A stretch of 64,000 nt of DNA, from contig DAIDMQ010000011.1 of the NCBI GenBank assembly GCA_027448945.1, positions 1-64,000 on the forward strand, given 5' to 3'. A program made the translations under genes and the position numbers. This stretch comes from Gallionellaceae bacterium. GTDB lineage: Bacteria; Pseudomonadota; Gammaproteobacteria; Burkholderiales; Gallionellaceae. Shown here piece by piece: positions 17,370-27,011 of this stretch. Each line of letters opens with the position of its first letter. The stretch's first letter is position 1. The notes beneath the pieces were generated by a model. It saw nothing but the letters and a program-made list of their open reading frames with translations, was not told the DNA's origin and ran no database searches.

Positions 17370-17961
17370 AACTGAGCAATAACGCTTCAACTGCGGTTAT
17401 ATCTGCGTGGGTTTCGGGATGTCTGCTGCCGCTGTGGCGTGCATTTGCGGGTAGCACGATGACATGGGTTAGTAATTCGGCCTCGTTTCTAAGAGTGTAG
17501 CTAGGGACAGTTTCCTCACGACCTGCTATGCGAACTTTCCATTCCCCATCTTCGAACTCTATGTTCATTTTCAAGAGGAATAACAATACCGCCTTGGCAT
17601 CATCTGAAAAAAGCATAATGTTGATGTCGGAATTTGCGCCAGCCGTACCGTTCATTACCGATCCGGTTAAGTAGGGGTGAAAGTCAGATAACAAGCGCAT
17701 TTTGCTCAAAGCTTCGATTCGTAGTTCTCGCAGTACGGAGGGATGGCTCTCGTGCTGGTACAACATACGAAAACTACGCAGTGCGCTGTCTATCTCTTCA
17801 TTGCTAGGAAGATGGTGAGTGTCGACTGCACCCAGTTGCTTGGCAGCCTTACGTTTGGCATAGGCGTGATCAGTGATTCCATCTTCCGCCATTAATTTGG
17901 CAGCTTGGTGAGCAAGTTGTTCACGCATTAAATCTCTGCGGTTTGTGTAATCTTTCGTCAT
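17368..17961 (-). CDS. Nucleotidyltransferase-fold protein of unknown function
   Basis: A 197-residue protein. Residues of about 95-120 read FHPYLTGSVMNGTAGANSDINIMLFSDD, quoted here in two parts as TGSVMNGTAGANSDINI and MLFSDD; the G-S then S-D-I-N-I spacing matches the catalytic G-S...D-x-D/N motif of the DNA polymerase beta nucleotidyltransferase superfamily, although the second Asp is replaced by Asn. The N-terminus is helical and basic (KLMAEDGITDHAYAKRKAA), the C-terminus ends with RHPETHADITAVEALLLS. I do not know its substrate. It is 5 bases downstream of mrcA and likely cotranscribed with it. It may be an inactive or divergent enzyme. Confidence 0.65.
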   Translation of the reverse strand: MTKDYTNRRDLMREQLAHQAAKLMAEDGITDHAYAKRKAAKQLGAVDTHHLPSNEEIDSALRSFRMLYQHESHPSVLRELRIEALSKMRLLSDFHPYLTGSVMNGTAGANSDINIMLFSDDAKAVLLFLLKMNIEFEDGEWKVRIAGREETVPSYTLRNEAELLTHVIVLPANARHSGSRHPETHADITAVEALLLS

Positions 17962-17966
17962 GATAA

Positions 17967-20273
17967 TTAGAACAGTTGGTCTTTGATAACATCGGGCTGT
18001 GGAGTCACCGCATCTGTTTCGGGAGATATGATTGCAGAAGGAACATTCTCTTCATAAAAGTACTCGGTACGCGTGCCACTCTCGTCTCTATGGCCAGCAT
18101 CATCGATACGAACGGAAACAATGCCATCAGGGGGGGTATATGCAGCTTCAGGAACATTCTTAAGCGCCTTGTCCATGTAGGCCATCCAAATAGGCAATGC
18201 AGCCCCGCCACCCGTTTCATGATCGCCGAGACTGTGTGGCTGATCAAAGCCTATCCACGATATGCCAACTAAGGTTGGTTGAAAGCCGCAGAACCAAGCA
18301 TCTATCGCATCACTCGTCGTTCCGGTTTTACCGGCGAGATCTTGTCTACCCAGTGACATCGCACGAATTGCAGTCCCATGCTTTACAACATCCTGCATCA
18401 TATTAACCATAGTAAAGGCGTTGCGCGTATCTATGACCTGCTCAGCGCCATTGCCAGCGATGATTGGGCTTGCTTGGCTAAGAATATTGCCGCGTGCATC
18501 TTCAATGCGATTAATGAAGTACGGGGTGACTTTAAAGCCGCCGTTGGCAAAGACAGAATACCCAGTTAATAATTGCATTGGAGTTACCAAGCCCGCGCCC
18601 AAAGCCATAGTAAGGTATGGAGGTATACGATTTGCATCAAAGCCGAACTTGGTTACATAGTCTTGCGCATACTGGGGAGTTATGGATTGAAGAATGCGGA
18701 TTGAAACCAAGTTTTTAGATTTCATCAGGGCTTGGCGCATGCGCATGGGGCCGTCATACGTGCCCTCATAGTTCTTAGGTTGCCAGGGTTCGCTACCGGT
18801 TTGGGTAGCATCAAATTCAAGGGGCGCATCATTGATGACAGTTGCAGGAGTCAAGCCTTTTTCAAGGGCTGCAGAATAAATGAATGGCTTGAAGCTGGAG
18901 CCAGGTTGGCGCCAGGCTTGGGTGATGTGGTTGAATTGATTCTTATTGAAATCGAAACCGCCAATTAAGGAGTAAATCGCCCCGTCCTTTGGGTTGCCAG
19001 AAACAAAAGCAGCCTCAACCTGTGGCAATTGGCTGATTTGCCAAACATCCTTCTCGTCCTTTTGTAAACGGATGATCGAGCCTATGCGTATACGTTGATT
19101 GAGGGGTGAGCGGTTACCTAAAGAGCGCTCTGCGAAACGAAGTACATCTCCCTGAAGCTCGATACGCTCGCCGCCCCTTGCATAGGCAGTTAGAGAGCGG
19201 TTAGTAGATGCAACAACGATAGCTGGAATCAAATCACCACTTTCTGAAACATCCTGCAACGCATCCTCTAAGTGCTCGTCACTGAAATCATCATGGAGCT
19301 CAGCGAAGCTCTCGGGACCTCTATAGCCGTGGCGACGGTCATAATCAAGAACACCCTTACGGACAGCAACATAAGCCGCGTTTTGATCGAGTTGTTTAAT
19401 AGTTGTATAAACCTTGAATCCCTGCGTGTAAGTTGCATCACCGAACTTCTCGAACATCTCACTTCTAACCATCTCTGTTACATAGTCGGCATGAGTTGAT
19501 GACTCAGAAGAATGGTGGGTGTCTAGGCGTTCAATTTGAGCAAGTTTATAGTCAGCATCATTTATGTAACCAAGTTGATGCATACGACGCAATACATATA
19601 GTTGGCGCAACTTTGCACGCTTAGGATTGACGATGGGGTTGTAGCTTGAAGGCGCTTTTGGTAGTCCGGCCAGCATGGCAAATTCGGGGATGGTAAGTGC
19701 GCTTAGGGGTTTGCCAAAATAGACTTGAGATGCTGCTGCAAACCCATATGCACGCTGACCGAGATAGATTTGATTGATATAGAGTTCAAGGATGGCATCC
19801 TTAGGCAGCGTATTTTCAATCTTAAAAGCGAGTAGTACTTCATTAAACTTGCGTGAAAGTGTCTTTTCTTTAGTAAGAAAGAAATTTCGAGCTACTTGCA
19901 TCGTAATGGTGCTTGCGCCCTGCTTTGCGCCGCCAGAGGTGAAATTGGAAATGGCCGCTCTAACTACGCCCGCGTAATCAACGCCACCATGTTGATAAAA
20001 TCGGTCATCTTCAGCAGCAAGGATGGCCTCTTTCATGAGGTCGGGCACATTTCCGATTTTGATAAGCGCACGTCGTTCCTCACCAAATTCACCAAGCAAT
20101 GCGCCCTCCTGTGAATAGATGCGCAGCGGAATTTTCGGGTGATAGTCTGTCAAAGACTCCAAAGAAGGTAGCGTTGGATAAGTCAGAATGACGGCAATGC
20201 TGAGTAGTACGAGTGGCAGCAATATGATTGCTGCAATAATCAGCAGCGGTAGCATTAGGCGTCGTGAGAGCAT
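17967..20273 (-). CDS. mrcA: Penicillin-binding protein 1A (bifunctional class A PBP)
   Basis: A 768-residue peptidoglycan polymerase and crosslinker with one N-terminal membrane helix (about residues 7-32). The transglycosylase domain has ILAAEDDRFYQHGGVD with the catalytic Glu, GASTITMQVARN and ELYINQIYLGQRAYG. The transpeptidase domain has the Ser-x-x-Lys motif in QPGSSFKPF (about residue 455), Ser-x-Asn in MKSKNLVS and Lys-Thr-Gly in LAGKTGTTSDA. Between them lies the usual OB-like insert of PBP1A. It is divergent to pilM, the common proteobacterial arrangement. Length is typical. Confidence 0.95.
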   Translation of the reverse strand: MLSRRLMLPLLIIAAIILLPLVLLSIAVILTYPTLPSLESLTDYHPKIPLRIYSQEGALLGEFGEERRALIKIGNVPDLMKEAILAAEDDRFYQHGGVDYAGVVRAAISNFTSGGAKQGASTITMQVARNFFLTKEKTLSRKFNEVLLAFKIENTLPKDAILELYINQIYLGQRAYGFAAASQVYFGKPLSALTIPEFAMLAGLPKAPSSYNPIVNPKRAKLRQLYVLRRMHQLGYINDADYKLAQIERLDTHHSSESSTHADYVTEMVRSEMFEKFGDATYTQGFKVYTTIKQLDQNAAYVAVRKGVLDYDRRHGYRGPESFAELHDDFSDEHLEDALQDVSESGDLIPAIVVASTNRSLTAYARGGERIELQGDVLRFAERSLGNRSPLNQRIRIGSIIRLQKDEKDVWQISQLPQVEAAFVSGNPKDGAIYSLIGGFDFNKNQFNHITQAWRQPGSSFKPFIYSAALEKGLTPATVINDAPLEFDATQTGSEPWQPKNYEGTYDGPMRMRQALMKSKNLVSIRILQSITPQYAQDYVTKFGFDANRIPPYLTMALGAGLVTPMQLLTGYSVFANGGFKVTPYFINRIEDARGNILSQASPIIAGNGAEQVIDTRNAFTMVNMMQDVVKHGTAIRAMSLGRQDLAGKTGTTSDAIDAWFCGFQPTLVGISWIGFDQPHSLGDHETGGGAALPIWMAYMDKALKNVPEAAYTPPDGIVSVRIDDAGHRDESGTRTEYFYEENVPSAIISPETDAVTPQPDVIKDQLF

Positions 20274-20347
20274 GTGAAGGAATCCCTGCGTGTTGGAATA
20301 TTAATTATTCAGACAAAAACGTCCGCCATTATATCGGCATAGGGAAA

Positions 20348-20376
20348 TTGACAGCCATTCTAAAAATGGCTTTACA
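20348..20376 (+). promoter_or_regulatory. Possible sigma-70 promoter for pilM with a hairpin spacer
   Basis: ttgaca at 20348-20353 is a perfect -35 hexamer; after exactly 17 bases tttaca is a poor -10. The spacer contains gccatt...aatggc, a 6-bp inverted repeat. Position 60 bases before the pilM ATG is suitable. Confidence 0.35.
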
Positions 20377-20435
20377 GTTTCTGTAGTTATTGCTAGGATT
20401 TAAACCACTTTATTCAGAACAGCTCTAAACGGTCT

Positions 20436-21536
20436 ATGCCTAAAGTAAATTTTGATATCCCCTTGGACTTTCTGCAAACCAAAACACCCCCATTAATTGG
20501 GGTGGATATTGGCACATCCTCAGTAAAGATGGTCGAACTGAGTCAGTTGCCTAAAAATGGAGGCTTTGTGGTTGAAAGATACGCCATAGAGCCGTTGCCG
20601 AAAGATGCCGTTAGTGATGGAAATATCAACAATCTTGATGCCGTGTCAGAAAGCTTAAGGCGTGCATGGAAAAGATTGGGCGGAAAAATCAAGAATGTAA
20701 GTCTTGCTTTACCCGCTGGAGCGGTCATTACTAAGAAGATATTGCTTCCTGCCGGCCTGAGAGAAGAGGACTTGGAATATCAAGTGGAGTCCGAAGCAAA
20801 TCAATACATACCATTCGCGCTTGATGAAGTTAATCTGGATTTCCAGGTTTTGGGTTTGGCGTCGGGTAATGCAGAAGAGTTAGAGGTGTTGATAGCAGCT
20901 TCGCGCAAAGCAAACGTTGAAGACAGGGTTGCGGCAGCGCAATCTGCAGGCTTAAAGGCAGTTGTTGTAGATGTTGAGACTTATGCAGCCGAGTCGGCGT
21001 TTGCGCATATAACCGCTCAATTACCAGGTGGGGCGACAGATTTATGCATAGCGTTGGTTGACATAGGCGCTAACGTAATGAATATAAATGTGCTTCGTAA
21101 TGGTCAGTCTGTATATACGCGTGATCAGCAAATTGGCGGAAATCAATTGACCCAGCAAATTCAGTCAGTGTTCGGATTGACAGTAGAAGAGGCTGAGTCG
21201 GCGAAGAAATCCGGTGGATTGCCAGATAACTATGAAAACGATGCACTTTCGCCGTTCCGTCAGAATGTTGTGATGGAAATTGCGCGAGCGCTTCAATTCT
21301 TCTTTACATCGTCGCAATACAACCAAGTCGACTACATAGTATTGGCGGGTGGGTGTGCAGTGCTGCCCGGGTTGGATGATGCGGTTGCAACTAAAACGCA
21401 GGTAAGTACGATGGTTGCAAATCCATTTGCACTAATGACACTTTCCAGTCGAATCAAGCCAAGGCAGTTGCAGATGGATGCGCCGGCACTCATTATCGCC
21501 TGTGGATTAGCTATGAGGAGGTTCGATCCATCATGA
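20436..21536 (+). CDS. pilM: Type IV pilus inner-membrane platform protein PilM
   Basis: A 366-residue actin/FtsA-like ATPase that sits on the cytoplasmic face of the pilus machine and binds the PilN N-terminus. Motifs: PPLIGVDIGTSSVKMVELSQ (phosphate 1), ALVDIGANVMNINVLRNGQ (phosphate 2) and YIVLAGGCAVLPGLDDAV (adenosine). The stop overlaps the pilN ATG by 4 bases. The gene starts the pilMNOPQ operon and is divergent to mrcA. Confidence 0.95.
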   Translation: MPKVNFDIPLDFLQTKTPPLIGVDIGTSSVKMVELSQLPKNGGFVVERYAIEPLPKDAVSDGNINNLDAVSESLRRAWKRLGGKIKNVSLALPAGAVITKKILLPAGLREEDLEYQVESEANQYIPFALDEVNLDFQVLGLASGNAEELEVLIAASRKANVEDRVAAAQSAGLKAVVVDVETYAAESAFAHITAQLPGGATDLCIALVDIGANVMNINVLRNGQSVYTRDQQIGGNQLTQQIQSVFGLTVEEAESAKKSGGLPDNYENDALSPFRQNVVMEIARALQFFFTSSQYNQVDYIVLAGGCAVLPGLDDAVATKTQVSTMVANPFALMTLSSRIKPRQLQMDAPALIIACGLAMRRFDPS

Positions 21537-22116
21537 TAAGAATTAACCTGCTGCCGCATCGCGCAGAAAAGAGGAAGGCCAAAAAAATTCAGTTTATTGC
21601 GCTGAGTGCGATTAGTTTATTGGCTGGTGTTGTATTAATTGGATTTGTGCATGCGGTGATGAGCGCGAAAATCTCATATCAAGAGGGAAGAAATGAGTAT
21701 TTGAATCAAGAAATTTCCATACTCGATAAGCAGATCGCGGAAATTAAGAAGCTACGGGAACAAACAAATTCATTGCTCGCCCGAAAGAATGTTGTGGAAA
21801 GGTTGCAAAGTACTCGGGCTGATGTGGTTCACTTAATGGATCAGATGTGCGTATTCTGCCGGATGGCGTTTATTTGAGCACGATAAAGCAATCGGGTAGC
21901 AAAATAACAATGGTTGGTTATGCGCAGTCGAATGCGCGTGTATCAACATTGATGCGCGCTATAGAGGACTCTCCATGGTTGGATTCGCCAGCGCTGGTTG
22001 AAATTCATGCCTCTAGCGCCCCCGGTGGTGGCCGCATAAGTCAATATACGCTTACGTTTAATCTAACCAAAGATACTGCGGCCAAAGCTACAAATCCGGC
22101 AGGGAAAAAGGGGTAG
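21533..22116 (+). pseudogene. pilN: Type IV pilus protein PilN, split by a one-base frameshift
   Basis: The first frame (21533-21877) starts MIRINLLPHRAEKRKAKK, the PilM-binding motif, has one membrane helix (about residues 22-45) and a coiled coil, then derails after HLMDQM. The rest of PilN (VRILPDGVYLSTIKQSG to the conserved C-terminus) continues in the next frame from 21847. Adding one G at 21845-21848 (atggtg instead of atgtg) would restore a protein of about 194 residues, the normal PilN length. No slippery heptamer is seen. All other genes of the operon are intact. Either a sequencing or assembly error, or a real mutation that would abolish assembly of the PilMNOP complex. Confidence 0.85.
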
Positions 22117-22119
22117 GGT

Positions 22120-22740
22120 ATGATTAATTTTGATGAGCTGAAAAATTTAAACCCACAAGAACCTGGCTCTTGGCCATGGTCGGCTAAGCTGTTGTCTTTT
22201 TTTGCAATTTTTGCGGCTACAGTGACCTTGGGTGTATTCATGGATTCGAAGGATCAGTGGGATGTTTTGCAAGTAGCAACAAACAAAGAAGAGGTGCTCA
22301 AAACAACTTATCTTGAAAAGAAAAAACAAGCAATTAATTTAGATTTAATAAAGAAGCAATTGATTGAAACTCAAGAGTCATTAGGGGCGTTGCTGAAGCA
22401 ACTCCCAAATAAATCCGAGATGGATGCACTTTTGACAGATATTAATCAGGCAGGATTGGGTAGGGGCTTGCAATTCGAATTATTTAGGCCTGGGGCGGAA
22501 ACTGTAATTGATGGTTCGTTCGTTGAGCAGCCAATATCAATCAAAGTAACCGGCAATTACGACGATCTTGGCAAGTTTGCTAGTGATATATCTATGTTGC
22601 CCCGCATTGTTACTCTAAATGAGGTGGCGATTAATCCGGCAGCAGGGGGATTAAGTATGGATGCAATAGCAAAGACATATCGGTATATAGATGAAAATGA
22701 AATGGCTTCCCACAAGAAGCCCGCTGGGAGAGCGAGATGA
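22120..22740 (+). CDS. pilO: Type IV pilus inner-membrane protein PilO
   Basis: A 206-residue bitopic protein: short cytoplasmic N-terminus (LKNLNPQEPGSWPW), one membrane helix (about residues 25-45), a periplasmic coiled coil (KKKQAINLDLIKKQLIETQ) and a ferredoxin-like core (about residues 105-200). PilO dimerises with PilN and holds PilP in the alignment complex that links the inner membrane to the secretin. Ends overlap pilP by 4 bases. Confidence 0.92.
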   Translation: MINFDELKNLNPQEPGSWPWSAKLLSFFAIFAATVTLGVFMDSKDQWDVLQVATNKEEVLKTTYLEKKKQAINLDLIKKQLIETQESLGALLKQLPNKSEMDALLTDINQAGLGRGLQFELFRPGAETVIDGSFVEQPISIKVTGNYDDLGKFASDISMLPRIVTLNEVAINPAAGGLSMDAIAKTYRYIDENEMASHKKPAGRAR

Positions 22741-23246
22741 AGCTTATCTATGCGAGTTTAATGGCAATCATGCTAGTGGGGTGTGGTGGTGAAGAGTTCC
22801 AAGATTTGCGTGATTTCGTGAAGAATGCTGGTGCTGATATGCGGGGTAAGATTCCTCCGGCACCCGAGGTTATTCCATATGAGCCATTTGTATACGATAA
22901 CATCACAAATCTGTCTAATCCATTCAAGCCCCGCAAGCCGGATTTGCAGGCGGGAGGAAAGGTGGGCTTAAATCAGCCAGATCTTGATAGGCCTAAAGAA
23001 GCGCTTGAAGAATTCCCTCTTGAGGCGCTGAAAATGGTTGGATATCTGGAGCAAAAAAATGTTGGGTACGCGGTGTTAAGAGCGCCAGATACCAAAATAT
23101 ACAGAGTTAAAGTAGGAAACTACTTGGGGCTCAATTTTGGCAAGATATTAGAAGTTCAGGCTACAGAGGTGAAGTTGAAAGAGATGGTCCAAGATAGCTC
23201 TGGTGATTGGACAGAACGTATGAGTACCCTGCAATTAGTTGAGTGA
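22737..23246 (+). CDS. pilP: Type IV pilus lipoprotein PilP
   Basis: A 169-residue inner-membrane lipoprotein with a lipobox ending in MLVGCGG (Cys16). The N-terminal disordered tail with a proline-rich stretch (IPPAPEVIPYEPFVYD) is followed by the beta-sandwich domain (LKMVGYLEQKNVGYAVL, then YRVKVGNYLGLNFGKI) that binds the N0 domain of the secretin PilQ. Full length for the family. It precedes pilQ by 13 bases. Confidence 0.92.
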   Translation: MKLIYASLMAIMLVGCGGEEFQDLRDFVKNAGADMRGKIPPAPEVIPYEPFVYDNITNLSNPFKPRKPDLQAGGKVGLNQPDLDRPKEALEEFPLEALKMVGYLEQKNVGYAVLRAPDTKIYRVKVGNYLGLNFGKILEVQATEVKLKEMVQDSSGDWTERMSTLQLVE

Positions 23247-23259
23247 TTAGGAGTAAAAC

Positions 23260-25284
23260 ATGAGCCAGATTAAAGTCGTATTTAAAGGGTTGGTCGGATT
23301 ACTGACTATGTTGTTTTCATTCAGCGCGTTGTGTGCCGATGCGCAAAATAGCATTAATGCAATTAGTGCTAGCAATGCTGGCAATGGAACTATCATTCTC
23401 AAAGTTGATATGGCTCAAGCCATGACAGCCGTTCCGAATGGATTTGCAATCAACACTCCACCGAGAATTGCTTTTGATTTTTCAAACGCTGTAAACGGCA
23501 TGAGCAAGTCTGCCCAAGAGATCAATGAGGGAGATTTGAGAAGCCTAAATCTAATCCAGGCTGGATCAAGGACTCGTTTGGTGTTAAATCTGAATCAAAT
23601 GGCGACGTACGAGTCTAAAATCGAGGGTAATAGCTTGCTGATTACTCTGCATACTCAGTCTAGCTCTCTAAGTGAGCCCGTAAATGGGTCAAAATTTGCA
23701 GCAGCCCGATCTGATTCCTCTAATCACGCACTAAGCAACATAGATTTTCGCAGAGGCAAGAATGGTGAGGGCAGAGTGTTAGTCGATTTGTCTGACTCTG
23801 TTACGGGTATAGATATTCGTCAGCAAGGCACAAAGCTGATTGTGGATTATGCGAAAACCAGCCTTCCTCACAATTTGCAACGCAAGTTGGATGTTGCGGA
23901 TTTTGCAACGCCAGTTCAGAGCGTAGACACCTTTGTAAGGGGTGAGAATGTCCAGATGGTTATCGAACCCAAGGGGTTGTGGGAATATTCAGCATATCAA
24001 ACCGATAATAAATTCATAGTAGAAGTAAAGCCAGTAATTGAGGATCCGAATAAACTCGTAAAAGGAAGTCATACAGGGTATGCGGGTGAAAAACTGACAC
24101 TTGATTTTCAGAACATTGCGGTTCGTGAAGCGCTGAATGTAATCGCAGATTTTACAAATTTGAATGTGGTTATCAGTGACACTGTGAATGGAAACCTAAC
24201 TCTACGTCTTAAAGATGTGCCATGGGATCAAGCCTTGGATATCATATTGCAGAGCCGCGGATTAGATATGCGCAAGAATGGAAATGTAATACAGGTAGCT
24301 CCTAGGGAGGAATTGGCCGCTAAAGAAAAGATAGATTTGGCTGCGCGGCAGGAAATATCTGAATTGGAAGATGTCCGAACTGAGACATTCCAGCTGAACT
24401 ACATTAAAGGCGAGGCATTTAAGAAGTTATTGACTGATCCTAACCAGAAGTTGCTTTCAAAAAGAGGAAGCGCGGTATGGGACGAAAGAACAAATCAAGT
24501 ATTCATTCAAGATATACCAAGTAGGTTGGACGAGGTGCGAAAAATCATTGCTAAGGTTGATGTACCCGTTAGGCAGGTAATGATTGAGGGGCGAGTAGTT
24601 GAGGCATCTGATCAGTTCAGTAGAAGCTTGGGTGTGAATATGACCTACAACAATACAACTATTGCTGCAGGAGGACCTCCTGGAGGTGGTGGCATTTCTC
24701 AGGCGGGTGTGACTGCTCCAGTGGCTGGAGTAGGTACTGTGACTGCAATGTTGTTTAATGCTACTAATACACGAGTGTTGAATCTACAACTACAAGCACT
24801 AGAATCTGATAGCAAAGGCAAGATTATATCGAGCCCTAGGGTTGTGACAGCCGATAAGACTGAGGCCTTTATTGAAACTGGTACTGAAGTTCCATATCAA
24901 CAAGCAAGTAGTAGCGGTGCAACAAACGTATCATTTAAGAAAGCAACATTAAGTCTGACAGTGACGCCGCAAATTACACCTGATGATAATGTAATGCTTG
25001 ACGTGAAGATTAATAAGGATTCCGTTGGACAAATCTACAATAATGTACCAAGTATAAATACCAATAAAGTAACAACGAAGGTGCTGGTAGAAAACGGAGG
25101 CACTGTAGTAATTGGAGGCGTCTACTCGCAAACGCAAACTAATGGTGCAAATAAAGTGCCCTTGCTAGGAGATATTCCAATTATTGGTTTCTTATTTAAG
25201 AGTACTTCGCAGCTTGATAACAAGAATGAGTTGCTAGTGTTTATCACACCAAAAATTCTAAAGGATTCTTTGAATTTGAAATAA
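23260..25284 (+). CDS. pilQ: Type IV pilus secretin PilQ
   Basis: A 674-residue outer-membrane secretin. After a signal peptide (ending ALCADA) come two AMIN domains (about residues 30-125 and 155-255), an STN/N0 domain (LTLDFQNIAVREALNVIADF), a NolW/N1 domain (TETFQLNYIKGEAFKKLL) and the secretin barrel (VEASDQFSRSLGVNMTYNN, TEVPYQQ, VPLLGDIPIIGFLFKS, NELLVFITPKIL). It forms the channel for the pilus. ATG at 23260 has a good AGGAG site. A perfect long inverted repeat follows the stop. Confidence 0.95.
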   Translation: MSQIKVVFKGLVGLLTMLFSFSALCADAQNSINAISASNAGNGTIILKVDMAQAMTAVPNGFAINTPPRIAFDFSNAVNGMSKSAQEINEGDLRSLNLIQAGSRTRLVLNLNQMATYESKIEGNSLLITLHTQSSSLSEPVNGSKFAAARSDSSNHALSNIDFRRGKNGEGRVLVDLSDSVTGIDIRQQGTKLIVDYAKTSLPHNLQRKLDVADFATPVQSVDTFVRGENVQMVIEPKGLWEYSAYQTDNKFIVEVKPVIEDPNKLVKGSHTGYAGEKLTLDFQNIAVREALNVIADFTNLNVVISDTVNGNLTLRLKDVPWDQALDIILQSRGLDMRKNGNVIQVAPREELAAKEKIDLAARQEISELEDVRTETFQLNYIKGEAFKKLLTDPNQKLLSKRGSAVWDERTNQVFIQDIPSRLDEVRKIIAKVDVPVRQVMIEGRVVEASDQFSRSLGVNMTYNNTTIAAGGPPGGGGISQAGVTAPVAGVGTVTAMLFNATNTRVLNLQLQALESDSKGKIISSPRVVTADKTEAFIETGTEVPYQQASSSGATNVSFKKATLSLTVTPQITPDDNVMLDVKINKDSVGQIYNNVPSINTNKVTTKVLVENGGTVVIGGVYSQTQTNGANKVPLLGDIPIIGFLFKSTSQLDNKNELLVFITPKILKDSLNLK

Positions 25285-25288
25285 GCTG

Positions 25289-25347
25289 TTGGTGTTACAG
25301 ATACAGAAAGCCCGGCTAAGCCGGGCTTTCTGTATCTGTAACACCAA
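25289..25347. terminator. Perfect 29-bp inverted repeat after pilQ
   Basis: Bases 25289-25317 are the exact reverse complement of 25319-25347, with one central base; the core aaagcccggct/agccgggcttt is a usual terminator stem, extended outward by 18 more paired bases (ttggtgttacagatacag). The folded RNA would have about 28 pairs with a UAA loop. No T-run follows beyond the stem, but ctttctg lies inside it. It separates pilQ from aroKB. Confidence 0.8.
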
Positions 25348-25394
25348 ATAACAATATGAAAGAATTTCGTAAAATTAGCCATCAAGTAAAAAGT

Positions 25395-27011
25395 ATGAAT
25401 ATCATTTTGGTAGGATTGATGGGATCTGGAAAATCAACCATAGGAAAAGTCCTCGCAAAACACCTGGGCAAAAAGTTCGTTGATAGTGATATTGAAATCC
25501 AAAACCGAACAGGAGTGTCTATTCCCCATATTTTTGACATAGAAGGCGAGGTCGGCTTTAGAGAACGCGAGTCGGTTGTAATACAAGAAACGTTAGATGG
25601 TTCAAATACAGTTTTAGCGACAGGCGGCGGCGCTGTGCTGAAAGCTGCTAATAGAAAATTGATGAGCGAAAGAGGTATTGTTATATATCTGCAAGCAGAT
25701 GTAAGCGAGTTGTGGCTAAGAACGCGGGGTGATAAAAATAGGCCATTACTACAAACAGTGAATCCGCAATTAAAACTGAAAGAGCTATTTGCAGAACGTG
25801 ATCCGCTCTATAAGGAAGTGGCAGACATTGTCATACAAACTGGGAAGCAAAGTGTACATAGCTTGATACTAAGATTAATTGGCAAAATTGATGAATTCAT
25901 TCAGGGCGATAAAGCAGAAAGCGCAAATATGGAAATTTTAGTGCCAATAAAAGATAGAAGCTATAGTATTTATATAGATCAGGGTTTACTTGGCAATTTG
26001 GAATTATTGCTTCCACATATACCTAAAAAGCGCGTTTCCATTGTTACAAATACAACTGTTGCACCTCTTTATCTAGAAAGAGTCACTCGGCTTCTACAGG
26101 CTTCTGGTGTTGAATGTGAAGCCATTATTTTGCCAGATGGGGAAAAGTACAAAACCTTTGAATCAATCAATGCGATATATGATTTTCTACTGAAAAACAG
26201 GTGTGAAAGAACAACGCCAATAATCGCACTGGGTGGTGGCGTAATTGGAGATATGACGGGATTCGCTGCAGCAACTTATTTGCGCGGAGTGCCCTTCATA
26301 CAAATCCCAACAACCTTGCTTTCGCAAGTGGATTCGTCAGTAGGAGGGAAGACCGGTATCAATCACCCGTTAGGTAAAAATATGATAGGGGCGTTCTATC
26401 AGCCGCAGATTGTACTGATCGATACCTCTACTTTGGAAACCTTGCCTGACAGAGAGCTGTCGGCAGGATTGGCGGAAGTCATAAAGTATGGACTTATACG
26501 AGATTTACCCTTCTTGAAATGGATAGAGAATAATTTAGATGCATTGCTGGCGCGAAATGTGGAAGCTTTGAAATATGCAATAGCGAGAAGTTGCGAGAAC
26601 AAAGCCGCTGTAGTTGGTGTCGATGAGCGTGAAAGCGGGGAGCGAGCAATGCTAAATCTAGGCCACACTTTTGGGCACGCTATTGAATCAGGTATGGGTT
26701 ACGGGGTATGGCTGCATGGTGAAGCGGTTGCAGCAGGCACAATCATGGCAGCAGATTTGTCGCATCGAATGGGATGGATAAGTGCAGAAGATGTTGTTCG
26801 AATACGAGAGCTGTTCAAACGAGCAAATTTGCCTATAGTCGCACCAAATCTGGGTAGAGATAAATACATAGACTTAATGGGTATGGACAAAAAAGTGGAG
26901 AGTGGAAAATTGCGCTTTGTACTTCTGAAAGAATTGGGTAAAGCGGAGATAACAGCAGACGTACCATTGCAATATCTGTATGCAACTCTAGAGTCCTGTG
27001 TAGATGAATAA
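25395..27011 (+). CDS. aroKB: Fused shikimate kinase - 3-dehydroquinate synthase (AroK-AroB)
   Basis: One 538-residue frame carries two enzymes of the shikimate pathway. Residues 1-165 are shikimate kinase: [18 protein letters not shown] (Walker A), [15 protein letters not shown] and ATGGGAVL. After a short linker ([14 protein letters not shown]) residues from about 179 form dehydroquinate synthase: [75 protein letters not shown] and [10 protein letters not shown] with the zinc ligands. Usually these are two adjacent genes. The ATG at 25395 fits shikimate kinase; an earlier ATG at 25356 adds 13 residues close to the hairpin. The frame has no stop between the domains. It overlaps dgt by 8 bases. 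Confidence 0.92.
   Translation: MNIILVGLMGSGKSTIGKVLAKHLGKKFVDSDIEIQNRTGVSIPHIFDIEGEVGFRERESVVIQETLDGSNTVLATGGGAVLKAANRKLMSERGIVIYLQADVSELWLRTRGDKNRPLLQTVNPQLKLKELFAERDPLYKEVADIVIQTGKQSVHSLILRLIGKIDEFIQGDKAESANMEILVPIKDRSYSIYIDQGLLGNLELLLPHIPKKRVSIVTNTTVAPLYLERVTRLLQASGVECEAIILPDGEKYKTFESINAIYDFLLKNRCERTTPIIALGGGVIGDMTGFAAATYLRGVPFIQIPTTLLSQVDSSVGGKTGINHPLGKNMIGAFYQPQIVLIDTSTLETLPDRELSAGLAEVIKYGLIRDLPFLKWIENNLDALLARNVEALKYAIARSCENKAAVVGVDERESGERAMLNLGHTFGHAIESGMGYGVWLHGEAVAAGTIMAADLSHRMGWISAEDVVRIRELFKRANLPIVAPNLGRDKYIDLMGMDKKVESGKLRFVLLKELGKAEITADVPLQYLYATLESCVDE

Noticed and set aside
21533-22116. Programmed -1 frameshift in pilN
   Set aside because: The shift site has no X-XXY-YYZ heptamer and no clear downstream stem; mutation or sequencing error is simpler.
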